A program made the translations under genes and the position numbers. A stretch of DNA of 49,766 nucleotides from a virus. The DNA is taken from the IMG/VR virus record IMGVR_UViG_3300042691_038555, positions 1-49,766 of that record. One strand, 5' to 3'. The notes below the pieces were generated by a model, which was given only the letters and a program-made list of their open reading frames with translations, had not been told where the DNA came from and did not search any database. Shown one piece after another: positions 36,566 through 43,826 of this stretch (positions are counted from its first letter, which is position 1; each line of letters opens with the position of its first letter).

Positions 36566-36765
36566 GGTTTACTTCCGTTTAATCTTTTTATTGTATAATA
36601 GTTTACTATTGCCCCAAGAGTAAAAGATATAATACCAACAACAATAAAAATAGTCGATAAGTGTTTGTGAATTTGAGTATTTACTTCTTTTTTAATTTCT
36701 TGCTCTTGCATTTGTTCAGTTGCGCTATTTTTTTCTAACATTTTTATAAATGTATAATCCGCCAA
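36562..36765 (-). CDS. C-anchored membrane protein (67 aa)
   Basis: Charged helical head rich in Gln/Glu/Lys (TEQMQEQEIKKEVNTQIHKH) and a transmembrane helix (FIVVGIISFTLGAIVNYY). Overlaps the next gene downstream by four bases and the transglycosylase gene upstream by 41 bases; the true start may be the Met at residue 9 (36741), which gives a shorter overlap. Confidence 0.65.
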   Translation of the reverse strand: MADYTFIKMLEKNSATEQMQEQEIKKEVNTQIHKHLSTIFIVVGIISFTLGAIVNYYTIKRLNGSKP

Positions 36766-37360
36766 TGGCGATTAATAATAATCCTGCGGTTAAATAACCT
36801 TTGTATGATTTAATTGCTAAAGTAAAACTTCCATCATTGACCCATTCTCTTGGTAGTTTTTCTAAGATTACTTTTTTTACTTCCCAAACTTGAATCTTAC
36901 CATCTTTTACTTGATGAAAGGCAGGGTTTGAATTGTATATTTGTCTTGCGGTAAAACCTCCGCCCTGAATAATCCAATCATCAGGCTTACCGATAGCCAA
37001 AGGAAAAAATGTTACAAAATATGTATCGGTGTAACTTTTTAGTTTTCCTGTATATGGCTTGTAATATTCGTAAACCAAGTCTAATTGCTCGGAATAATCC
37101 ATTTTAGCAATATCCGACATAAAGTATCGCTTACCGTTGACAGTTTTGTAATTTTTACCCCTATCAGGACAAAACTGAATAAGACCGTAACAACCAATAT
37201 TATTGCCTTTTGACGGACTAAACGTTCTTGCGCTTTCAAAATACATAATAGCCATTAGCCAGTTAGGGTCAATACCTAAACGATTAGATACTTCCCTAAC
37301 TTTTTTTACAAAAGCATTCCTATACGAATTAGGAACTTTGTTTTCATAAACTAATGACAT
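36725..37360 (-). CDS. Membrane-anchored lytic transglycosylase-like protein (211 aa)
   Basis: Lysozyme-like fold: LMAIMYFESA (catalytic Glu42) and YGLIQFCP (58-65). The C-terminus is a transmembrane helix (about 190-205, GYLTAGLLLIAIGGLYIYK), so this enzyme is fixed in a membrane. That suits a virion-bound wall-degrading enzyme used at entry, unlike the soluble M15 endolysin. A related phage lysozyme/SLT enzyme is encoded 1 kb upstream. Confidence 0.8.
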   Translation of the reverse strand: MSLVYENKVPNSYRNAFVKKVREVSNRLGIDPNWLMAIMYFESARTFSPSKGNNIGCYGLIQFCPDRGKNYKTVNGKRYFMSDIAKMDYSEQLDLVYEYYKPYTGKLKSYTDTYFVTFFPLAIGKPDDWIIQGGGFTARQIYNSNPAFHQVKDGKIQVWEVKKVILEKLPREWVNDGSFTLAIKSYKGYLTAGLLLIAIGGLYIYKNVRKK

Positions 37361-37370
37361 AATTTTCTAA

Positions 37371-37625
37371 TTAAACGGTTTGTATTCTCCCTCCAGAAGG
37401 ACAACGGCTTCCCGCAATTGGCGTGTACATGGTTGTACTTCCGTTTGGATTAATTCTAACACATAAACGTTTTCCTTCGGCATTAGCAAAATCGCTCATG
37501 TCATCCACTCCGCCAAAGTTAGCCATTCCACTCATGTTTGCCATTTTTTGACTTCTTTGGTATAAGAAGTAGGCTAATCCTAATACGGCAACACCGCCTA
37601 ATAACATTTTTGTTTTCTTTGTCAT
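37371..37625 (-). CDS. N-anchored membrane protein with Cys tail (84 aa)
   Basis: I take the ATG complementary to 37623-37625 (MTKKTKMLLGG...). A longer frame to 37667 would run through a hairpin with arms AGTTATTT/AAATAACT (37640-37664). Helix MLLGGVAVLGLAYFLY, then polar residues and a C-terminal part with CVRINPNGSTTMY and SRCPSG. The two Cys could be paired. Unrecognised. Confidence 0.65.
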   Translation of the reverse strand: MTKKTKMLLGGVAVLGLAYFLYQRSQKMANMSGMANFGGVDDMSDFANAEGKRLCVRINPNGSTTMYTPIAGSRCPSGGRIQTV

Positions 37626-37691
37626 CTTTTTAAAATTTAAGTTATTTTTTTTTTTTAAATAACTCATTTCTATGTGTTGTTAAGTTCCTTT

Positions 37692-37985
37692 TTACCAAAG
37701 TATTTTATCGGCGTAATAACCATTTGTTCCGACCACATTTCGGTCTTTTTTATGCCTTTCTTTATATAGCATCCTACGTTTGTGTGCGTACCCTTTTGGG
37801 TAATAGCCTTTCTTTTCTTTCTCTAAATATGTAGGGTAATCATTCATACCCCTTGCCCCTATCGAAGCTATCTTTTTACCATTTTTAAACACATCAATTT
37901 TTTTCAATATGTTAGTCGATGGTTTTATTTCAACTCCAAGACTTTTTGCCTTTGCAAATGAATATTTGGTTATCTTATATGCCAT
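37692..37985 (-). CDS. Basic protein, DUF5754-like (97 aa)
   Basis: The start is the ATG complementary to 37983-37985, giving a one-base TAATG overlap with the gene upstream. Strongly basic. The block SIGARGMNDYPTYLEKEKKG, then YAHKRRMLYKERH, and the end GTNGYYADKILW match what I know as DUF5754, a family in algal giant viruses and some phages, of unknown function. Possible DNA condensation or packaging protein. Confidence 0.72.
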   Translation of the reverse strand: MAYKITKYSFAKAKSLGVEIKPSTNILKKIDVFKNGKKIASIGARGMNDYPTYLEKEKKGYYPKGYAHKRRMLYKERHKKDRNVVGTNGYYADKILW

Positions 37986-38287
37986 TATCTCATTAAAAAT
38001 AAAGCTATACTGAAACCTATTAAACTCCAAAATACATCCCAGTAATTAATAACCTTTTTTTTGTTTACCCAACAGTTTGCTAATTGAAATACTTGCATAA
38101 AAAACAACCAAAATATCCCAAGCAATAGAACTGATTTGAAATTAAAATCACCAGTTTTGTATGGCAACCCAAAAATAATACTGAAAAATTGAATAAAAGG
38201 AAATCCTAAGAAAAATGAAACGCCTAAATAAAGCCAATAGTTGCCTTTTATGAAACTTTTCCAACACAAATAAAACAACTTTATCAT
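37985..38287 (-). CDS. Multi-pass membrane protein (100 aa)
   Basis: Three to four hydrophobic segments (YWLYLGVSFFLGFPFIQFF, SVLLLGIFWLFFMQVF, DVFWSLIGFSIALFLM). It is the only clearly polytopic membrane protein in the window. Rich in Phe and Trp, unrecognised. Overlaps the basic protein by one base. Confidence 0.7.
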   Translation of the reverse strand: MIKLFYLCWKSFIKGNYWLYLGVSFFLGFPFIQFFSIIFGLPYKTGDFNFKSVLLLGIFWLFFMQVFQLANCWVNKKKVINYWDVFWSLIGFSIALFLMR

Positions 38288-38290
38288 TTG

Positions 38291-38995
38291 CTATTTTTTA
38301 TTTTTAAACCATAAATCCATAAAACCATTAACTCCAAGCATTTTTAGTAAGTAACCTCTACTTTCTAAAGGAAACGATTTGTTATTTACTATTTGTGTTG
38401 TAGTCATTTTTCCTTTGACTTTATTTCTTGAACTATAATATCCAGCATTGTAGGAAACCATAACTTTGTTAATTTCAGCTTTACCATCTTCTGCAAACGC
38501 TTCTAACAACCAACGTAAATGCGCTGTGCCAATAGCAATATTGAACTCGCTATTATTTTGTAATGCCTTTAAAATTTCCGATTTTACAGAACTGGATGGT
38601 AATGTATTAGGCTCAAATTTTTTGCTTGAAGGAATTGTTTTATTAAAAAAAGACATAGCGGTTTTTGACAAAGGACTTCCCACCATTCTTTGCCACTTAG
38701 TAATGGTTTCCCATACCGTATCTGGTGTCATTTGCATTAAGCCAGTAGCCTCAAATCTATTTGGCGGCGCATTTTCGCCACTACTTTCAGTGGCTATAAA
38801 TCCTACTAAAACCGAATCGTCTATTTGAAATTCAGTACCCCATCTATTGATAAATATACCATACTGCTTATAAATTCTATTCATCATGGCTTTATTAACC
38901 ACAATTGTTTCGGGTTTTGAATAACTGTAAGCGCCAATAACATAAGTTCTATTTATATCTGGTACTTTGATATTTATTTTCGTGTACTTTGACAT
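38291..38995 (-). CDS. Lytic transglycosylase (SLT family)
   Basis: VGFIATESSGENAPPNRFEA (catalytic Glu70), GLMQMTP (85-91) and later VMVSYNAGYYSSR match the SLT family motifs (ES, GLMQ, AYNAG). 234 residues, with a beta N-terminus of about 50 residues. No signal peptide or membrane helix. Cuts the glycan strands of peptidoglycan. Next to the membrane-anchored relative, it is probably a virion component for entry. Confidence 0.87.
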   Translation of the reverse strand: MSKYTKINIKVPDINRTYVIGAYSYSKPETIVVNKAMMNRIYKQYGIFINRWGTEFQIDDSVLVGFIATESSGENAPPNRFEATGLMQMTPDTVWETITKWQRMVGSPLSKTAMSFFNKTIPSSKKFEPNTLPSSSVKSEILKALQNNSEFNIAIGTAHLRWLLEAFAEDGKAEINKVMVSYNAGYYSSRNKVKGKMTTTQIVNNKSFPLESRGYLLKMLGVNGFMDLWFKNKK

Positions 38996-38997
38996 AA

Positions 38998-39165
38998 TTA
39001 TTCGGTTAATGGTTCTTCTATTGGCGGTGTGTCAAATGTTTGCAAGGTAACTGTGCCACCTCTAATTCTCCGAACATTTCTGGTCAAAAATTTAGTAAGC
39101 ACAAATCCTCCTATGGCAACACCGATTAAGCCAATAGCTAAAAATATTTTTTTTCTTCTATCCAC
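38998..39165 (-). CDS. Small N-anchored membrane protein, GTG start (55 aa)
   Basis: No ATG is available in the frame; a GTG complementary to 39163-39165 overlaps the TAG of the gene upstream by one base and gives 55 codons. Basic N-terminus, helix IFLAIGLIGVAIGGFVLT, then TRNVRRIRGG and an acidic tail. The helix type and position among similar genes support it. The stop abuts the SLT gene start. Confidence 0.58.
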   Translation of the reverse strand: MDRRKKIFLAIGLIGVAIGGFVLTKFLTRNVRRIRGGTVTLQTFDTPPIEEPLTE

Positions 39166-39578
39166 TATCTATTATTTCTCCAGTAGTTAATTGCGCCAAA
39201 AGAAGCTACAAGCAACACACCTCCAAAGACCCATCCGAAAACACCAAGACCGCTTTTTTCTTCCTCTTTGGTTGTTTCACCACCTTTAGGCGCTTCATCA
39301 GCTTTAGGAGTACTTTGACTTGATTTTTCTTCTTCTTCTGCAAATCTTTTTCTACGGACTAAAACTTTCAAATCTTCAATAATATCTTCGTTTTCATCAG
39401 CGATAAATTCTTCAATTTCTTGCAAATCTTCCAGTTTTTCGTCAGTTGGCTCTGCTTCGTATTCTTCTTTAGCAAGTTGTAACTTCTCTTTCAACGCTTG
39501 TAAACCATCTAATTTTTTTGCCATTGATGGTGTTACTTTGTTGTCAAGCTTTGCTAATAATTCTTTAATCGTTTCCAT
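39165..39578 (-). CDS. Coiled-coil protein with C-terminal anchor (137 aa)
   Basis: The ATG complementary to 39576-39578 is chosen: a TATATTTG element lies just upstream (39612-39619), and an extension to 39614 would need a TTG inside the promoter. Residues 1-75 are a charged coiled coil (Glu/Asp/Lys), then a basic patch (VRRKRF), a Ser/Glu/Lys linker and a C-terminal transmembrane helix (GWVFGGVLLVASFGAINYW). Confidence 0.7.
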   Translation of the reverse strand: METIKELLAKLDNKVTPSMAKKLDGLQALKEKLQLAKEEYEAEPTDEKLEDLQEIEEFIADENEDIIEDLKVLVRRKRFAEEEEKSSQSTPKADEAPKGGETTKEEEKSGLGVFGWVFGGVLLVASFGAINYWRNNR

Positions 39579-39611
39579 AGTGTTTTTTTTATTGTTTAGG
39601 TTATTAATTGA

Positions 39612-39638
39612 CAAATATAATAATTAATTAAATAGCAA
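39612..39638 (-). promoter_or_regulatory. Minus-strand promoter in the late block
   Basis: Plus-strand CAAATATA (39612-39619) reads TATATTTG; a TTG lies at 39636-39638, 16 bases beyond, near the proximal limit of usual spacing. It is one of few intergenic gaps in the late block and separates the large glycine-patch gene from the small-protein run. Confidence 0.5.
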
Positions 39639-39673
39639 GGCATTAAGCGTAAAATTTAATACCTCGCCTTTAA

Positions 39674-41782
39674 TTACTTCATCATAGCACTTGCACGCTT
39701 CAAAGCATCAGACCATTTTTCGTTAGATTTTCTAATTTCTTTTGCTTTTTCGGTCAAAAGCTTCATTCTGCTTCCCTGCTTAGTTGAGCCACCAACTTTC
39801 ATATTCTTTTTATTGTAAGTAGCTTTTTGCTTTCCAGCAATCTTATTACTGACTTCTCCACCCATTCTCATAGTTGTTAAATCAACTTCATCTATGCTTA
39901 TTGTGTGTGGCTTTACGTTTCTCCCTATATCCTCTAAAGATATTACCTCTAACTTATCTCCTGATTGATTAAAAACTTGAACATATTCGCCTGACTTTAG
40001 CTGAACTTGCTTGGTTCTCAAATTAGGATATTCATCAAACGGTTTCATTAGTTTTTTAGCTTTGCCAAACAAGCCTCCGAAAGCCTTGCTATCAACCTGC
40101 ATAGCTTTTGCTTTTCCAGCAATTTTGTTACCAACCTCCTTAGCTTCTTTAGCATCATAGCGTTTTCCGTATTCTTTTTGGTATTTAGGTTCTACGGCTT
40201 TCCCGACAAATTTTTTGGCTATTGCACTTGATTTTTGAGCAAAGGTTGTTTTACCTCCCATTTCATATTCTTCAAATTCGGATTTCCCTTTTTGTCCAAT
40301 TTTTCTCAAGTCGTATGCTTGACCATCAACGTAAAAATCAAATGTGTAGCCAATTTCGTTTAATTCTTTTACAGCTTTATTTAAACCATCATAATCACCA
40401 TCTTCAAAAGCATCTTCATATTTATCTAAAACAGCTTGTACTTTTGGTGGGATATTTTCATAATCTTCAAACAAGTCTACACCTTCATCGGTATCTCCAC
40501 CGCCATCAAACTTTTGATTAGAAATAGGTGTAGCGCCTTTTTTGACCCAATAACCGTTTGCTGGCTTCACTTCTTTACCACTTTTAAGCTTAACAGAAAC
40601 AACATTAGCTTTTGAAATATAATTGCCTTTGGATTTTAAATCACCGCCACTTTTCAGCATATTAGCGCCATTAAAAACATCAGTACCGCTATAAGTTACT
40701 TCTTTCCCTGCTTTTTTTACAGTTACGCTTTCAATATCGCTTCTAAGTATGTATTTAGGATTTACTTTTGTTGAAAAAGCACTGCTTACGTTAATCACAT
40801 TTGGATTGGCAACATATTTTGCCTTTTTGTACTTTTTCATTTCTTCTTTAAAGCTTTTTTTTCTCCAAGCTTTTTGTACGTCGGTAAAAGTTGGGTCATA
40901 ATACCTATTCCAAACAAGAAAATCATTAAATAAATGCCAATTTTCATCAGTGTAAAAATAATAATCTTCTCTATCAAAACTACCTTTACCTACACCTTCT
41001 TTTTGTAGCATTTCTTCAACACTATCAGCATATTTTTTTAATAATGCTTCATTTTCTCGAATTTCAGAACCAGAACTTGCGCCTATTTTATCCCAAATTT
41101 TAGCTTCTTTATTGCCTAATTTTTCGAGATATTTGTTTCTTTTTTCCCTAAAAGAACCACCACCAGCATAAACGTTATCCATAAAAGCACCATATTCAGC
41201 TTTTAAAGCCTTGTCTGACTTTGCAAAAGCTAACAACTTTTTGCTTTCAGAGTTGTTTTTTTTGCCTACAATTGCAGTGCTTACATCGCTACCGCTAATT
41301 TGCTTTCTGCCTAATCCAATAACAATATGCAAGACTTCATCGCTGGTTAAATTGTTTTCTTCAATATAGTCCTCGATAGCTTTTTGTCGTAAACCAGTCA
41401 AGCCTTTTAATTCAGCTATATATCTTTGCTTGGGCGACAATAATCTACCACCATTCACGAAAAATTCACCATTTTGCAATCCTTTAAAAACCTCCCTTGC
41501 GTTTATAGGCGAAAAAGAAGTATCTCTTTCAAAACCCAAACCAAATCTGTTTCTATAATTTTCCAAATCGCTTCTTGATATACTACCTACTTCCGCACCA
41601 TATCCTAAGTCAACGATACCCCATAAATAGTCTGGGTCGTTTGGGTCTGAATTCATAATGAACCATGTGCCTCTACCATAGGGATTAAAAATTTTAACCA
41701 CTACGTTTTGGTTTGCCATATCACTGCCTTTTGAGTAATTGGCAAACAATTTTGCATTATCAGCTTTTGTAAATAATTTCAT
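39674..41782 (-). CDS. Large protein with DUF2958-like N-terminus (702 aa)
   Basis: Residues 25-110 (FNPYGRGTWFIMNSDPNDPD, then LGFERDTSFSPI) match DUF2958. The middle is charged and helical with glycine patches (NGGRLL, GGGDTDEG, EMGGKTT). The last 25 residues include AKEIRKSNEKWSDALKRASA, nearly the same as a segment in the 584-residue protein (43827). Large, multi-patch proteins of this type are common in Bacteroidota phages, perhaps carried in the virion. Function unknown. Confidence 0.75.
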   Translation of the reverse strand: MKLFTKADNAKLFANYSKGSDMANQNVVVKIFNPYGRGTWFIMNSDPNDPDYLWGIVDLGYGAEVGSISRSDLENYRNRFGLGFERDTSFSPINAREVFKGLQNGEFFVNGGRLLSPKQRYIAELKGLTGLRQKAIEDYIEENNLTSDEVLHIVIGLGRKQISGSDVSTAIVGKKNNSESKKLLAFAKSDKALKAEYGAFMDNVYAGGGSFREKRNKYLEKLGNKEAKIWDKIGASSGSEIRENEALLKKYADSVEEMLQKEGVGKGSFDREDYYFYTDENWHLFNDFLVWNRYYDPTFTDVQKAWRKKSFKEEMKKYKKAKYVANPNVINVSSAFSTKVNPKYILRSDIESVTVKKAGKEVTYSGTDVFNGANMLKSGGDLKSKGNYISKANVVSVKLKSGKEVKPANGYWVKKGATPISNQKFDGGGDTDEGVDLFEDYENIPPKVQAVLDKYEDAFEDGDYDGLNKAVKELNEIGYTFDFYVDGQAYDLRKIGQKGKSEFEEYEMGGKTTFAQKSSAIAKKFVGKAVEPKYQKEYGKRYDAKEAKEVGNKIAGKAKAMQVDSKAFGGLFGKAKKLMKPFDEYPNLRTKQVQLKSGEYVQVFNQSGDKLEVISLEDIGRNVKPHTISIDEVDLTTMRMGGEVSNKIAGKQKATYNKKNMKVGGSTKQGSRMKLLTEKAKEIRKSNEKWSDALKRASAMMK

Positions 41783-41808
41783 TTTGTTTTTTTGCTTTAT
41801 AATTCTTT

Positions 41809-42141
41809 TTACAATTTTAAATTTGATTGTCTATAACTAAAATCATTTATTCCTAAATTGGTAATTTTTTGATTGCACTCGGCTCTTAGTCTTTCTCTTT
41901 CATCAATAACACTTTGGGGAATAGGTATATTATCAATAGCTAATTTTTCAATGTGCTTTCTTAAAAGGTCTGAAATTAAGCTTGTATAATACAAATCTAT
42001 TTGCAAGGCTTCATTAATTAGAGAAACCATATCAATAGTTTCTTCTCTTTCAATAGTTTCATAAGAAACGCCCTCTGGTATTTCATTTATATCAGTAGTT
42101 TCTATAATGCTATTTCCTTGTGTGTAAATGTATATTGTCAT
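41809..42141 (-). CDS. Hypothetical protein after the spike gene (110 aa)
   Basis: Unrecognised. Beta-type start (TIYIYTQGNSIIETTDINE), then helical, acidic. No membrane segment. It overlaps the LamG-type spike gene by four bases; position and size are typical of a fibre chaperone or attachment protein, but there is no direct sign. Confidence 0.62.
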   Translation of the reverse strand: MTIYIYTQGNSIIETTDINEIPEGVSYETIEREETIDMVSLINEALQIDLYYTSLISDLLRKHIEKLAIDNIPIPQSVIDERERLRAECNQKITNLGINDFSYRQSNLKL

Positions 42142-43721
42142 AGTCGTGGGTTTGTAAAAATTTCCTCATACATAAAATAATCTGTTTGCATTGCTCTAGC
42201 AGTACTACCTGTGTTTTTAATAATTCCATTTCCTATAAACATAGGTGTTGTTGTAAGTGGAATATTTGTATTATGTGTGGCTCTCAATACATTGTCTATG
42301 TAAAATTCTACTGAAGAAGCAGCTGCATTTATGTTTATTCTTAATTTATACCATTGCCCTGCTGTTACAGCAATTGAAGTAACAGTTGTCGTTACTGTTG
42401 ACCCTGCTCTTGTTATACATTTAAAATTAGGTGAAGCATTTGCACTTAAATAAACACCGCCTTCATCATAAACAATAGCTATGTTATTTAAAATATTTGC
42501 ATAATTAGAACCAGTAGCATAGCCAAAAAATGTATAAAATCTTTCAGCTAGAGTAGATAATGTAGTAATATTTACATAAGTTTCCAAAGTAATTACTCCT
42601 GTTCCTATAAACAAAGCTGTTCCACCATATTGCCAGCCAGCTTGACCTGTATTATTAGCAGAAGTTAATGATTCTACAACTCCTTGCTGATTAGTTCTAT
42701 TTGTAATAGTACTTGTACCTCTTGTAGTTCCTTGACCATTACCAAAGGTATTAATAACATCATTTGTAGCAGCAGTAACGTTTGCCGCTAAACTACCCAT
42801 AAACTCATTAAAATAATAAACTCCTTGAGTAGTTTGAAAAGTTCTTAAATTATTTTGTTTATTGTTAAAAGTAGTCCAATCTGTTGAACTCAACGCCCCT
42901 CTATTAGTAGCAGAAGCGGTTGGAACATTTAATGTAATTGTAGGTGTTGTAGTTCCGTTTGCAACAGTAGAACTTAAATCTGTTCCACTTGTTCCTAATG
43001 TTAATGCAGAAACCGAAGTAACTGTTCCTAAATAATTTTGATTTTTTAGCGTGCTTGGCGTTACAAATTTATTGTTATTTGTTCCTGCATTTACTTCGGA
43101 TTGGGTAGCTTGATAAGGTACATCAATAAAACTCCATGAAACACCGTTTGAATAATACATACCAGCGCTGTAATATGTACCTCCTAAACCTGCTGGCAAC
43201 CAACTTGTTCCTTGACTTGATTCCGCCCAAAAAAATTGACCGCTAACCGTTGTAGGGTCTGGCAAAGCAGAGTAATTAGCAACCACTGTAATGTTTTCAG
43301 AAGTTTGAAACTGCCAAGCAGTTCCATCTGAATAATATAAGCCTACGGGAAATGTGCCATCCGCATTTTCGCACCAATAAAACTGACCGCTTACTGTTGT
43401 AGGGTCGGGTAATGTTGCGTAGCTATCAGTTACAGTTATTGAGGGTGATGTTCCACCCGAATTAAAACCCAAATTATCCTCCGCAAAAGTAGTAAAACTG
43501 TTTACCGTAAAAGGGTCGCCATTTGGGTCTGAACAATCTGAAAGAAGCGCTTGAAAAACCACAGCAAAAACACCAACGTTAAGGTTGTAAAGAGATATTT
43601 TGGGAACATCCTCATTTAAGCTACTTTGAATGTAATAAACATCCTTTTTGGAAATTGAAAATACGGTAGCGCTTTCATTGCTTACCTTTAATGTATTTCC
43701 TACTGTTTGAAATTGTAACAT
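42138..43721 (-). CDS. Fibre/spike protein with LamG-like C-terminal domain (527 aa)
   Basis: An N-terminal domain is followed by two copies of a module of about 55 residues (YATLPDPTTVSGQFYWCENA... and YSALPDPTTVSGQFFWAESS...) each ending in a W-x-F. A phage-fibre linker (TGTVTSVSALTLGTSGTDLS, then ALSSTDWTTFNNKQ) follows. The last 200 residues have the concanavalin/LamG pattern (AGQWYKLRININAAASSVEFY). A third receptor-binding candidate, different from the two anchored spikes at 16832 and 18749. Confidence 0.82.
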   Translation of the reverse strand: MLQFQTVGNTLKVSNESATVFSISKKDVYYIQSSLNEDVPKISLYNLNVGVFAVVFQALLSDCSDPNGDPFTVNSFTTFAEDNLGFNSGGTSPSITVTDSYATLPDPTTVSGQFYWCENADGTFPVGLYYSDGTAWQFQTSENITVVANYSALPDPTTVSGQFFWAESSQGTSWLPAGLGGTYYSAGMYYSNGVSWSFIDVPYQATQSEVNAGTNNNKFVTPSTLKNQNYLGTVTSVSALTLGTSGTDLSSTVANGTTTPTITLNVPTASATNRGALSSTDWTTFNNKQNNLRTFQTTQGVYYFNEFMGSLAANVTAATNDVINTFGNGQGTTRGTSTITNRTNQQGVVESLTSANNTGQAGWQYGGTALFIGTGVITLETYVNITTLSTLAERFYTFFGYATGSNYANILNNIAIVYDEGGVYLSANASPNFKCITRAGSTVTTTVTSIAVTAGQWYKLRININAAASSVEFYIDNVLRATHNTNIPLTTTPMFIGNGIIKNTGSTARAMQTDYFMYEEIFTNPRL

Positions 43722-43767
43722 TTGCTTATTTTTAAAATTACTTTTATGAATGTTGTTTTAATTTTTT

Positions 43768-43801
43768 AAAACGCTACAAAAATTAAATTTCGTTGCGTTT
43801 T
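43768..43801 (-). terminator. Terminator-like hairpin between large genes
   Basis: Arms of 14 positions: AAAACGC/GCGTTTT (7 bp) extended inward by six more pairs with one A-A mismatch and one G-T. The U-tract on the minus strand (TTTT) is part of the stem. It lies 26 bases after the stop of the 584-residue gene and before the LamG spike gene. Confidence 0.6.
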
Positions 43802-43826
43802 TTATAAATTTTAAACACTCATAAAG

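Noticed and set aside
39579-39614. Upstream TTG start for the coiled-coil protein
   Set aside because: It lies within the TATATTTG promoter element; the ATG at 39578 has the AACACTATGG context common here.
42138-43721. Proof of a tailed phage from a tail-fibre-like protein
   Set aside because: Fibre modules (linker repeats, LamG head) are also used as spikes in tailless virions. No tape measure, tube, sheath or baseplate gene supports a tail.
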